Shown: positions 9,258 to 19,319, counted from the first letter of the stretch. The stretch is DNA of 64,000 nucleotides from JBPEWY01 sp965224095 (GCA_965224095.1 OZ245039.1:62001-126000), one strand, 5' to 3'. A program made the numbers and translations. The notes: generated by a model from the sequence alone, not told the origin.

Positions 9258-10454
9258 ATGAGAAAAGAACTTGACAGCAATGCGTTTGAGTGCGACCAGG
9301 ATCAGAAATTAATTCTGGATAGCGCCAAGTACTTGTATCTGGATGATACGGAAATGGTAGAACATTATTCGTATGTTCATATGAGGCATCAGTTAACTTC
9401 AACGAACTACGCATTAGACGCGGAAAAGGATTTTATTCGCCGAAAATTTGATCGGTTTAAAAAAGAGTTTAAAGATTTTGACAAACTCGATTACCGAAAA
9501 TCAAATATTAAAATCAAAGCATTTAGTCCTGAAGAGGTAAACAGTGAAATGCTAATTGAACAATTATGCGATCCCGGAGCCCCTCCTGTGGTTATAAAAG
9601 GCCTTATGAAAGATACAAAGGCAGCCAAGGTTTGGAACCATCAGTACTTGTTGGAAAACTATGGCGATGTAGAGCTTTTCGGGATGGATTATTCAACAAA
9701 TGATAATAGCGATAAGAATATTGGGTTTGGTGAAGGAGCAAAAAAAGTAACGGCAAAGCACGTGTTGGAGAATCAGCTTGATCCAAAATCAAAAGACACA
9801 TTTTATATCAATAATTCGGTTGATTTTTTCAATGCTTATCCTGAACTTTTGGAAGATGTGGGAGTGAGCAAATTAAATAACCTGGTAAAGGAAATTGTAA
9901 CTCCATTGTTTCCACAACTGTTTATAGGAAACCTTAAAACCTGGGGAACGGACTGGCATATAAATAATGATGTAAGTGCCACTTTTGGAATTTCCGGGGT
10001 TAAACGCTGGTTTTTCCTTGATCCGCTGCATGCTTATGCCCTGCAAATTATTCCAACGCCTCATACCCCGGCGGGAATGTTATCGTCGGCTTTTGTGGGA
10101 GGCTCAACCAGTATCCGGTTTGATCTGGATTATCATGTACTGCATAATCCGATTTACGCATATGCGCCAAAATACTATTACGATCAGGGACCCGGGGATG
10201 TAATATTTTTTCCGAAGTGGTGGCCACACTCCATTATTAATCAATCACCACTAACCATTATGGCGAACCAACGCTATACGGAGGTTAATCTGGCGGAAAA
10301 TAAAAAATCATTCGACACTGCCATCCGAATGCCGTTATACGAGAACATTCTCCGGTCTGATCCCAGATATAGGGACTATAATTTCCAAATATATCAATCG
10401 CTTCAAAAAGAAGAAATTATTACGGGCGCGGTGTATTTCGGGAGAGATGAATAG
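9258..10454 (+). CDS. JmjC/cupin-like non-haem oxygenase
   Basis: This 398-residue protein has a C-terminal half matching the cupin_8/JmjC-like fold of Fe(II)/2-oxoglutarate hydroxylases: WHIN at 233-236, the GVKRWFFLDP strand near 247-256, and the PGDVIFFPKWWPHSI strand at 312-326, giving H234 and H324 as metal ligands. The usual first motif is HxD/E; here the third position is Asn (N236), so the facial triad is incomplete or altered. The first 90 residues are lysine- and acid-rich and unassigned. The gene sits between the free ACP and the second PKS, so a beta- or alpha-hydroxylation (or another oxidation) of a carrier-bound intermediate is the likely role. Relatives also hydroxylate proteins, so the substrate is uncertain. 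Confidence 0.8.
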   Translation: MRKELDSNAFECDQDQKLILDSAKYLYLDDTEMVEHYSYVHMRHQLTSTNYALDAEKDFIRRKFDRFKKEFKDFDKLDYRKSNIKIKAFSPEEVNSEMLIEQLCDPGAPPVVIKGLMKDTKAAKVWNHQYLLENYGDVELFGMDYSTNDNSDKNIGFGEGAKKVTAKHVLENQLDPKSKDTFYINNSVDFFNAYPELLEDVGVSKLNNLVKEIVTPLFPQLFIGNLKTWGTDWHINNDVSATFGISGVKRWFFLDPLHAYALQIIPTPHTPAGMLSSAFVGGSTSIRFDLDYHVLHNPIYAYAPKYYYDQGPGDVIFFPKWWPHSIINQSPLTIMANQRYTEVNLAENKKSFDTAIRMPLYENILRSDPRYRDYNFQIYQSLQKEEIITGAVYFGRDE

Positions 10455-10482
10455 TATTTTGACCTACCAATATTAAAAATAT

Positions 10483-10863
10483 ATGATTATGAAGAACAAA
10501 GAATATTTATTGAATTTGGGATTTTTTTATTGTGCAATAATTCCCGAAGAAAAAAAGTGCTACATACTAAATGGAAAGAGTGTTAACAATACGGATGTTC
10601 AAGACTTTATAGACAATAAAGACTTGGATTATTCAAAGTATCCCAGCACAGATTTCCCATACGATGAAAAAGAGAGCTGGACCAGTTATCTCGAGGCACA
10701 AAACCCGATCACATATCATTCGAAAGAGGATTTAAAGGAGGAAACTTTTTTCGAACATCTAGCCCTTAAAAAATATACTGACGGGCTGCTGGTAGCAATT
10801 AAAGATCCGGAAAGAGAAAAGGTAAAAGTGTATAGGAAAAATATGGAATTGTTATACAGATAA
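10483..10863 (+). CDS. Small protein of unknown function inside the PKS operon
   Basis: This 126-residue protein matches no family I recognise. It is rich in Lys, Glu, Asp and Tyr, has no signal peptide and no clear membrane segment, and has one short hydrophobic stretch near the N-terminus (YLLNLGFFYCAII). Two Met codons lie at the start (ATG-ATT-ATG), so translation may begin at 10483 or 10489. It lies 28 bp after the oxygenase gene and 68 bp before the second PKS, on the same strand, so it is almost certainly co-transcribed. Its codon use resembles its neighbours. It could be an accessory or docking protein for the oxygenase or the synthase, but nothing in the sequence shows this. Confidence 0.7.
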   Translation: MIMKNKEYLLNLGFFYCAIIPEEKKCYILNGKSVNNTDVQDFIDNKDLDYSKYPSTDFPYDEKESWTSYLEAQNPITYHSKEDLKEETFFEHLALKKYTDGLLVAIKDPEREKVKVYRKNMELLYR

Positions 10864-10931
10864 CAATCAGAAGTTAAATTTAAGCGAAGGGGTAAAATAG
10901 GCTTTCTATCAGCCCATTTAAGAGAACACAT

Positions 10932-13900
10932 ATGTCGTACAGTAAATTAAATACAAGTAACACAGATTCTGAAAAGAAGGAAGAAGTGAAAAAACAATCC
11001 AGGCGAGAGCCTGTCGCTATAATAGGAATGTCAGGTTTCTTTCCGGAATCATCTTCCGTTAGCGATTTCTGGGAAAAACTAAGGAATCAGGAAAACTTTG
11101 TTAAAACGATCCCCGACGATCACGACCCTGATGAATCGGTTCGATTAAAGAAAGGAGCTTTTTTGGAGGAATTGAGGAGTTTTGATGCCAGGTTATTTCA
11201 TATTCCAGGGAAGGAAGCTCGGTATATGACTCCGCAACAGCGGTTGTTTTTAATGGCGGTATGGCATTTATTTGAAGATGCCTGTATTTTACCCGCTTCG
11301 CTTGAAAATAAGAGAGTAGCTGTTATCGTGGGAACGGAAATTAATCCGTATATGGAATACCTGACAACAGCTTCCATCTCCACATACACCTGCCTTGGAA
11401 TGGCACCTACCTATCTCCCGAACAGAATATCCAATTACTTTAACTTTAAGGGCCCCAGTTATTGTATAGATACGTCGTGCTCCAGTGGACTTACAGCCCT
11501 ACATCAGGGGAAAAAGCTACTCAGAAACAACGAAGCGGATTATGTAGTAGTGGCCGGCGTAAGCTTGATTTATGGAAATAAATGGACCCGGTCTTTTTTT
11601 TCCGGTTCGGAATCCATGGGATTAATGACTACCAACGGGCATGAAACAAGACCTTTTCAAAATGAAGCCTCCGGATTTACGCCTTCCGAAGGAGTGATTA
11701 GCTTTTTATTGAAAAGAGGAGACGAGGCGCGGGAAGATCAGGATAATATTCACGCTTTTGTTCTCGGTTCCGAGTCCACTCATGTAGGAGGTGTGGGTAA
11801 TATTGCTTTTCCTGATGCTAAAGAACAAAGCAAAGCAGTAATAGGTGCGTATAGGGAAGCAAATGTACCCGCCGAAACGATAACTCATATTGAGGCTCAT
11901 GGCGCGTCTTCTATACTGGCAGATTCTCAGGAAATAAGGGCTTTTAAGATAGCGCATAAGCATTTAATAAAATCTGACGATGCCCGGAATTTAGCTCCTT
12001 GCAAGATAAGTACACCAAAGCCTAATATAGGGCATATGCATGCGGCCTCCGGTTTGGCATCCGTAGTTCGCCTGATCTATTCATTTAAAGAACGGAAGAA
12101 GCTCGGGATTAAAAATTTTAAAGCATTAAGCAGTGAAATAAAACTTGATAAAACAAGATTCTATATCTCCGAAGAAACCGAAGAATGGGTAAGATTAAAA
12201 GATACCAATGGAAGAGAGATCCCGAGAAGAGGTTCTGTACATAATTCCGGCGGCGGCGGAAATAATGTGCATGTGGTGATGGAAGAATATTATCCGGATC
12301 ATATAACAGATTCTGCCAAGGAAAATAAAGATGAGGTATATTTTCTCGCCTTGTCCTGTACCGAAGAGAGTCAGTTTTTACCCTACGCACAACGCATTCA
12401 TACACACCTGGAGAAACACCCGGATTGTAGAGAAGAACTTGTGGAATATCATTATTTAAACAGCCGTAAATCGCTGAGCCATCGTTTGGTTTTCCGGTAT
12501 AAGTCAATAGAAAACCTAAAGGAAAAACTGGAAAGGTATATTATTTCCGACGGTAAGAGCGGTTATTACGTTAACGGAAATCATAAAAATGGTCCTAACC
12601 TAAATGAAATATTCCATAAGAACGGGAAAGTAGTTCAATTTCTCAATCAACTGAACAATACCAGAGACAAATCGTTTTTGTTCGATCTCTGGGCCAAGGG
12701 ATATGAAGCTCCCATTAAAAAGTATTACCAACCCTATAATGCATACAAAATATCATTACCGGGTTATCCCTTTAAACAAAAGGAATACTGGCTGGATATC
12801 TACGGAACCGAGCCGGTGGATGCTGAGAAACGAGTGGAGTTCAACAAAACATTCAAAAAAATAAACGGCACGGAAACCCATGCTGAAACCGAAAGTTTGG
12901 CGAACCCCGAACAAAGTATAGTTACCGAACATAAAACCGCAAAGCAGATGGTTCCAGAAAAAGAAACCCAGAAAGCCGATGTAACAGCGATTACTGAAAG
13001 AAAGCTACTTGAGATGGTAGCGGAGGTCTTGGAATTAGATATCAAAGACCTGTCTGCGGAAGAAGAATTAGGAGATTACGGATTTAACTCTCTGGGATTA
13101 ACCGAATTAGCCAATTCCATAAATGACCATTACAAATTACACCTTGTACCAACAATATTTTACAACTATCCAACGGTTAAGCAATTAACCGCTTTTCTGA
13201 CGGATGAATACGATGAAGCAATTCGGAAAAAAGAAACCCTTCCACAAAAACCGGAAGAAAATCCCAACGTCGAACCAATAAGAGTTGAACTGCCTAAAAA
13301 GAAGATTTGTACAGGATGTAAGAGCAAAAAATGTGCTTCTAAAAAAAGTATTAACCAGCCCGGGTTTCCCGTAGTAAAAAACGAACCCATTGCTATTGTT
13401 GGAATGAGTGCTCGATTACCGGGATCAACAGATCTGGATGACTTTTGGGAGCATATCAGAAATAATAAGGACCTAATTACCGAAATTCCTGCGGACCGAT
13501 GGGATTGGCACGAGTGTTTTGGAGATCCGAAAACTCACAATAACAAAACAAAGGCAAAATGGGGCGGATTTATTGATGATATTGATAAGTTTGATCCATT
13601 GCATTTTAATATTTCCCCTAAAGAGGCAGAATTAATGGATCCCCAGCATAGAATTGCGTTGGAAGAGGCATATCATGCACTCGAAGATGCGGGGATTAGT
13701 GTAAAAAGCCTTTCCGGAACCAATACAGGGGTTTTTATTGGAAGTTATTTTGATGACTATGCCACTTTGGTTGATCGTAGCCGATTAACCGATTCTCAGA
13801 TTATTACGGGGCTGTCTCAATCGATGCTCACAAATAGAATTTCCTATTTGCTGGATCTTAGAGGTCCGAGTGAAACCATCGATACGGCTTGTTCCAGCTC

Positions 13901-16900
13901 GCTGATAGCAATACATCGGGGTGTTGAAAGTATAAGAAACGGACATTGCGACACCGTTATAGCGGGAGGAGTAAGTTTAATATTAATCCCTGATTTATTA
14001 TTCCCCCTGAGCCAGGCAGGTTTTTTAAGTGAAGACGGGCGATGTAAAACTTTTGATCAAAATGCAAACGGATATGTTAGAAGTGAAGGGGTAGGAATGA
14101 TTGTAATGAAACCCCTGAGTAAAGCATTAGCAGATGGAGACAGAATACATGCCCTTATAAAAAGTACCTCAGAAAACCACGGAGGTAAAGCAAATACGCT
14201 TACCTCTCCAAATCCGAATGCTCAAAAAGAGTTGTTGTTAAAAGCCTATAGATCTGCCCAGGTAGACCTGAGGGCAGTGGGTTATATAGAAGCTCACGGA
14301 ACCGGAACACCGTTGGGCGATCCTATAGAAACGGAAGGGTTAAAGCTGGCATTTAATGAGTTGTTTAAAGAGAGCAATACGTCCAGGCCTACATTCCCGC
14401 ATATTAAATTGGGAAGTGTCAAATCGAATATTGGCCATCTGGAACCCGCAGCCGGAATTGCCGGAGTATTGAAAGTTATTTTATGCCTTAAACACAAAAC
14501 AATTCCGGGGAATCCACAGTTAAAAAACCCTAATGAATATTTACAGTTGGATGGGAGTCCTTTTACGCTGCAAAAGGAAACGGCTTCCTGGAATACGATT
14601 GTCGATTTACCAAGGGTAGCAGGAATAAGCAGTTTTGGAGCTGGTGGTAGCAATGCCCATGTGGTATTGGAAGAATATGAACCCAAACCAAAAAAAGCTG
14701 CTCCTGAGAACGAAACTTTTATTATACCGCTGTCTGCTAAAAATAAGATCAGATTAAAACAAGTGGTCAAAAACCTAATTGGATTTATTGAAAGAAATGA
14801 AGATGTAGCACTCCGTAACCTGTCTTATACACTTCAGGTAGGACGAGAGTCCATGAATGAACGATTGGTAATTATTGCAGATACACTTTCGGAATTCAAA
14901 AACACTCTGGAAAACTATGAAAATGGCCTTATGGAGAGCGTGTTTACAGGAAATACGAGAAAAGAAAAGGTTTCTGAATGGTCAGTAGAGACTTTAAAAG
15001 ATACCTCCCTGGAAACACTTACGCGTAACAGGGCACTTTCTTCCCTGGCAAGGCTTTGGACAGAAGGTAAAGAAATTCCATGGGAATTGCTGTATAGTAA
15101 AGAAGAACGCCCGGATAAAATTAGTTTACCGGGATATCCGTTTGCCAGGGATCGCTATTGGATTCCGGAAGATAAGCTACGGCAAATAAAAATAAAACCG
15201 GCAGAGCATACCGGGACAACCGGCAAAACTATAAAACTGTATCGGAGCGGCTGGAAGGTTACGGAGTTAACCAAGGGAACTTTGCCAACGGGGATGATTC
15301 TCATTCTGAATAGCACTGAAAAAGAGCAATGGGCTAATGTATTAAAAGACAGGTTGGAAAATACGATAATTGCACATCCTGCAATGAGGCATGAAATACC
15401 ATTTAACCGTGTGGAAGCAGTTATTGATCTTGGAGCCGCTTCTAAAACAGATTATTCGTGGACCGGTGTAATTCAGCAGGTTATAGATACTTCTGAGTTT
15501 GAAAAAATCCGAATGATTCACGTAAAGAAATCCGGAGATACCTTAATTGGTCAGGCTTTATATCAAAGTCTGGCCGCGGAATACGGAAAAGTATCGGGTT
15601 TATGCCTGGAGCTTGAAGAAGCCTCACCGCTGGAAAAAGATATCGACCTTATTTTAGAAGTGCTTTCTTCAGAGGTTGAACAACTACGGATTCGAAAAAT
15701 AACAGAGCACTGGGAAGCTCTTGTACCGGAGACAATTGACTTCTCGGAGCAATTGGTTAACATTACCGGTCCGGTACTGATTACCGGAGGAACCCGCGGT
15801 TTGGGTATGGCATGTGCCCGGTATTTGGTAGTTGAACGTAAAGTACAAAAACTGATTCTTCTGGGGCGGGAAAAACTGCCGGAAGGAAAGGAATGGGATG
15901 CTTATAAAACCAAACAGGGAACATTAGGAGAAAAGATACGCAATATAAATTTCCTGCAGGAACATGGGGCCGAAGTAAAATTGCTTCATACCCCGCTGAC
16001 CGATCGGAAAAAACTGAGTGAAGATTTGGCTGAGATATCCCTGCAGTGGGGTGCTATTAAAGGTGTAATTCATTGTGCAGGTATTGTAGATACCGAAACC
16101 CCCGCTTTTATTAAAAAAACCGTTGAGGGTATAACATCGCTTCAGGAACCAAAAGTACATGGCTTACATAATTTATATGAAGCTTTAAAAACCCATAAAC
16201 CGGATTTCGGAATCCTTTTTTCTTCGGTTTCGGCATTTTCACCTCGATTGGGGGCAGGGCAATGCGATTATGCAATGGCCAATGGCTATCTGGACAGCTT
16301 TGCGGAAGTACATTACAGAGAAGGCTATAGAAGTGTTCAATGGCCCAGTTGGAAAGAAACAGGAATGGGCGAGGTTACCCAGGGAATTTATGTAGAAATG
16401 GGACTTCGTTCGTTAACCAATAAGGAAGGAACGGCGCTGTTGGGGAAGGTTCTTTCTTTTCCAAAACAAAAAGAATGGGCGGTAATTACACCTCTGGTGT
16501 ATGATAAGCACGTTTTTGATGAAAATGAGTTGTTCCGTATACCATCCAGAAAGCAAAAAAGCCCGGAAGTGGAGATCATAGCTTCCGGCAGCTCGGAAGT
16601 GAGCCGCTGGGTGAGCGCGCAGATAAGTGAAGCATTGAGATTACCTGCATCGGTTATTGAACTGGATGTTCCTTTCCAGGAATATGGGGTCGATTCAATT
16701 TTGTTAGCGGATTTAGTCAAGCAATTTGAAAAAGCTCTGGGAGGTATAAGCCTCTCTCCCAGTATTATTTTAGAATATCCTACGGTAGGTATGTTAAGCG
16801 ATTACTTCATGGAAAATTACGCCTCGAGTATATCGGCTGTTCTACCCGGAGAAGAATCTTCCACGATACAAGCAACGATGCCTCCAAAAGATCTCAATGG

Positions 16901-19319
16901 TCATAGGGGAGCTGAGGATGAAATGAAACAAGAGCCTTCAAAGCAGGAATCTGTAAAAATATCCGAGAATATTATAAACGAGCCTATTGCTGTGATAGGA
17001 ATGGGTTGTCACTTTCCGGATGCAGATAACGTGGGTACTTTTTGGGAAAATCTAAAAAAGGGAAGAGACAGTATCAAGGAAGTCCCATCCTCCCGATGGG
17101 ATGCGAACAAACTCTTTGATCCTGATAAAATTCCCGGGAAGAGCTATAGTAAGTGGGGCGCTTTTATTGATAATATAGAAGACTTTGACCCGGGTTATTT
17201 TGGTATTTCCGAAGAACTGGCCAGTCAGATAGACCCATTGGAACGTCAATGGCTTGAAGTCAGTGCAGAAGCTATGGCTGATGCGGGTTACGATAAGAAA
17301 TCGCTTTCGGGTAAAGCCATTGGTGTGTATGCAGGAGCAAGAGTAGGTACGTTCAGACAAAAACTCTCCAAACTTCATAAGGATTTTATTGTAGGAACAG
17401 GGCAAAACTTCATAACTGCTCATCTGGCGCATATATATAATCTTAAGGGCCCGAATATGGTGGTCGATACCGCTTGCAGCAGTTCTCTAACAGCTATAGA
17501 TCTCGCTGTGAACAGTTTGAGGAGAGGAGAAACGGAAATGGCATTTGCGGGAGGTGTGGATATCCTTTTAGATGAAGCACATTTTGTTGGTCTTAGTACG
17601 GCGGAAGTATTATCTAAAGACGGAAGAACAAAAACGTTTGATGAAAGTGCAGATGGTACCGGTCTTGGAGAAGGCTGTGGAGTACTGTTGCTTAAAAGGC
17701 TTCGGGATGCCATTGATGACGGAGATAAAATATACGGAGTTATCGAAGGTACTGCGGTGAATAATGATGGTGCTACCATGGGTATTACCACTCCCAACCC
17801 TAAAGCGCAACAGGCATTGATAGAAACCGCTATTAGGAATGGACAAATAGATCGAGCTACCATTAGTTACATCGAAGCTCACGGTACGGGCACCTTAATC
17901 GGAGACCCTATTGAGCTTAAAGGAATTACTGCTGTTCTATCGAAGAGTGACACCAGAGAGCATCGATGTGCTGTTGGTAGTGTGAAAACAAATATAGGTC
18001 ATTTGATGAGCGCTGCAGGAGTAGCGGGAGTTATTAAAACCCTGCTCGCTGTTAGTGCCGGTCAATTACCACCCACGTTAAACTGCCATCGGCCGAATCC
18101 GAGATTCGACTTTTCAAATGCACCGGTTTATCCCGTGCGGGAATTGCAGGAATGGAAAGGGATTCAAGGCATCCGAAGAGCAGGAATAAGCGCCTTCGGA
18201 TTAGGCGGAAATAATGCTCATATTATTTTGAGTAATGCAGGTATTCCTGCCAATCAAAAGGTATCGGAGCCTTTTAATACAACAAACATAGAATTTAACA
18301 GAAAACGCTTTTGGCCGGAAGAACTTGCCGCCACCCCGGAATCAATGACTTTAATTCCCGAAATGGATGCATATTTTTCCATGAAGCAAAAAAAATCCGG
18401 AAGCGATTGGATCGTTGAACTCGATGTTTTTAATGAAAATTACATCCTTCGAGATCATAAGGTACATGGGGTGAGTATTATTCCGGGAGTTACCTACCTG
18501 GAATTGATATTGCGTAGCGGAAAAGAGCTTTTTGGAAAACTTTTTAACCTAAGTCGGATTGTATTTACAGAACCTTTAGCCACAGGTGAAAGACAACACA
18601 GACGGGTAGAGGTCCGCTTTAGAGAGGGACGTCAGTCTCAATATGAAGCCATGGTACGGTCCAGGCGTATGGATCAAAACGGAATGGTTTACGGAAACTG
18701 GTGCAGACATGTGCATTGCCGATTAAATCCGTCATACGAATCCGTGAGAGAACCTATGAATCTTCAGGCATTTATTGACTCTTGTAAAAATCAATTGTCG
18801 ATGGATGAGGTATACAGCTCGGCGCGTTCGGTTGAAATTGTACACGGCCCTTTTATGCAAACCAAAGGAACGGTTTACCAAAAGGGAGGAGAAGAGCTTA
18901 TGAAATTACACCTCAGTGACCTGGCAGAATCGTATCGAAATAAATTTTTCCTGCACCCGGCCTTTCTGGATGGTGCAACATTTTCCGGGAGTTCATTTCA
19001 TGCAATCGACAAAAATCAGGTATCCTATATTCCATTTTCGATAGAACAGTTTAGTGCTTTTAATCCGTTACCACCGGTTATTTACGTGTACAGTAATCAC
19101 GATACCGAAAAGTACAATACGCCTTCTGAAGTAATTAAAAGCAATATTAATGTTTACGATGAAGCAGGGAATTTACTGGTAGCCTTTAAAAACCTGGCTA
19201 TCAAAAAAATACGTCATTCCGGTTTAATTACCAGTTTATTGGCTGAAACCGGGGTTTCAAATAGAACAGAACAATTGGGTTCCTCAAAAAACCAATCATT
19301 AAAACAGTTAACACTATGA
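10932..19319 (+). CDS. Trans-AT polyketide synthase 2: KS-ACP-KS-KR-ACP-KS-DH
   Basis: This 2795-residue synthase has no AT. The first KS (about 27-455) keeps C183, H323 and H368, but its motifs have drifted (EAHGASS for EAHGTGT, SGGGGNN for FGFGGxN). ACP is about 690-758 (S720). A lysine-rich linker carries a C793-x2-C796-x4-C801 cluster. The second KS (about 818-1248) is canonical: C987, H1122, H1169. KR is about 1440-1860 with TGGTRGLG at 1618-1625, S1765, Y1780 and N1784; the B-type marker Asp is Thr (T1721). ACP is about 1890-1965 (S1922). The third KS (about 2016-2440; C2182, H2317, H2357) looks like another clade. DH is about 2480-2770 with HxxxGxxxxP at 2509-2518; D2680 is present but the usual Gln/His four residues on is Phe (F2684). 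The protein ends without a carrier and overlaps the next gene by 4 bp (ATGA), whose first domain is an ACP, so this module is split across two proteins. Confidence 0.93.
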   Translation: MSYSKLNTSNTDSEKKEEVKKQSRREPVAIIGMSGFFPESSSVSDFWEKLRNQENFVKTIPDDHDPDESVRLKKGAFLEELRSFDARLFHIPGKEARYMTPQQRLFLMAVWHLFEDACILPASLENKRVAVIVGTEINPYMEYLTTASISTYTCLGMAPTYLPNRISNYFNFKGPSYCIDTSCSSGLTALHQGKKLLRNNEADYVVVAGVSLIYGNKWTRSFFSGSESMGLMTTNGHETRPFQNEASGFTPSEGVISFLLKRGDEAREDQDNIHAFVLGSESTHVGGVGNIAFPDAKEQSKAVIGAYREANVPAETITHIEAHGASSILADSQEIRAFKIAHKHLIKSDDARNLAPCKISTPKPNIGHMHAASGLASVVRLIYSFKERKKLGIKNFKALSSEIKLDKTRFYISEETEEWVRLKDTNGREIPRRGSVHNSGGGGNNVHVVMEEYYPDHITDSAKENKDEVYFLALSCTEESQFLPYAQRIHTHLEKHPDCREELVEYHYLNSRKSLSHRLVFRYKSIENLKEKLERYIISDGKSGYYVNGNHKNGPNLNEIFHKNGKVVQFLNQLNNTRDKSFLFDLWAKGYEAPIKKYYQPYNAYKISLPGYPFKQKEYWLDIYGTEPVDAEKRVEFNKTFKKINGTETHAETESLANPEQSIVTEHKTAKQMVPEKETQKADVTAITERKLLEMVAEVLELDIKDLSAEEELGDYGFNSLGLTELANSINDHYKLHLVPTIFYNYPTVKQLTAFLTDEYDEAIRKKETLPQKPEENPNVEPIRVELPKKKICTGCKSKKCASKKSINQPGFPVVKNEPIAIVGMSARLPGSTDLDDFWEHIRNNKDLITEIPADRWDWHECFGDPKTHNNKTKAKWGGFIDDIDKFDPLHFNISPKEAELMDPQHRIALEEAYHALEDAGISVKSLSGTNTGVFIGSYFDDYATLVDRSRLTDSQIITGLSQSMLTNRISYLLDLRGPSETIDTACSSSLIAIHRGVESIRNGHCDTVIAGGVSLILIPDLLFPLSQAGFLSEDGRCKTFDQNANGYVRSEGVGMIVMKPLSKALADGDRIHALIKSTSENHGGKANTLTSPNPNAQKELLLKAYRSAQVDLRAVGYIEAHGTGTPLGDPIETEGLKLAFNELFKESNTSRPTFPHIKLGSVKSNIGHLEPAAGIAGVLKVILCLKHKTIPGNPQLKNPNEYLQLDGSPFTLQKETASWNTIVDLPRVAGISSFGAGGSNAHVVLEEYEPKPKKAAPENETFIIPLSAKNKIRLKQVVKNLIGFIERNEDVALRNLSYTLQVGRESMNERLVIIADTLSEFKNTLENYENGLMESVFTGNTRKEKVSEWSVETLKDTSLETLTRNRALSSLARLWTEGKEIPWELLYSKEERPDKISLPGYPFARDRYWIPEDKLRQIKIKPAEHTGTTGKTIKLYRSGWKVTELTKGTLPTGMILILNSTEKEQWANVLKDRLENTIIAHPAMRHEIPFNRVEAVIDLGAASKTDYSWTGVIQQVIDTSEFEKIRMIHVKKSGDTLIGQALYQSLAAEYGKVSGLCLELEEASPLEKDIDLILEVLSSEVEQLRIRKITEHWEALVPETIDFSEQLVNITGPVLITGGTRGLGMACARYLVVERKVQKLILLGREKLPEGKEWDAYKTKQGTLGEKIRNINFLQEHGAEVKLLHTPLTDRKKLSEDLAEISLQWGAIKGVIHCAGIVDTETPAFIKKTVEGITSLQEPKVHGLHNLYEALKTHKPDFGILFSSVSAFSPRLGAGQCDYAMANGYLDSFAEVHYREGYRSVQWPSWKETGMGEVTQGIYVEMGLRSLTNKEGTALLGKVLSFPKQKEWAVITPLVYDKHVFDENELFRIPSRKQKSPEVEIIASGSSEVSRWVSAQISEALRLPASVIELDVPFQEYGVDSILLADLVKQFEKALGGISLSPSIILEYPTVGMLSDYFMENYASSISAVLPGEESSTIQATMPPKDLNGHRGAEDEMKQEPSKQESVKISENIINEPIAVIGMGCHFPDADNVGTFWENLKKGRDSIKEVPSSRWDANKLFDPDKIPGKSYSKWGAFIDNIEDFDPGYFGISEELASQIDPLERQWLEVSAEAMADAGYDKKSLSGKAIGVYAGARVGTFRQKLSKLHKDFIVGTGQNFITAHLAHIYNLKGPNMVVDTACSSSLTAIDLAVNSLRRGETEMAFAGGVDILLDEAHFVGLSTAEVLSKDGRTKTFDESADGTGLGEGCGVLLLKRLRDAIDDGDKIYGVIEGTAVNNDGATMGITTPNPKAQQALIETAIRNGQIDRATISYIEAHGTGTLIGDPIELKGITAVLSKSDTREHRCAVGSVKTNIGHLMSAAGVAGVIKTLLAVSAGQLPPTLNCHRPNPRFDFSNAPVYPVRELQEWKGIQGIRRAGISAFGLGGNNAHIILSNAGIPANQKVSEPFNTTNIEFNRKRFWPEELAATPESMTLIPEMDAYFSMKQKKSGSDWIVELDVFNENYILRDHKVHGVSIIPGVTYLELILRSGKELFGKLFNLSRIVFTEPLATGERQHRRVEVRFREGRQSQYEAMVRSRRMDQNGMVYGNWCRHVHCRLNPSYESVREPMNLQAFIDSCKNQLSMDEVYSSARSVEIVHGPFMQTKGTVYQKGGEELMKLHLSDLAESYRNKFFLHPAFLDGATFSGSSFHAIDKNQVSYIPFSIEQFSAFNPLPPVIYVYSNHDTEKYNTPSEVIKSNINVYDEAGNLLVAFKNLAIKKIRHSGLITSLLAETGVSNRTEQLGSSKNQSLKQLTL

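Noticed and set aside
14294..14770. 158-codon minus-strand frame inside PKS 2 (and many similar frames)
   Set aside because: These are antisense shadows of conserved KS, KR and A-domain coding sequence with no independent support.
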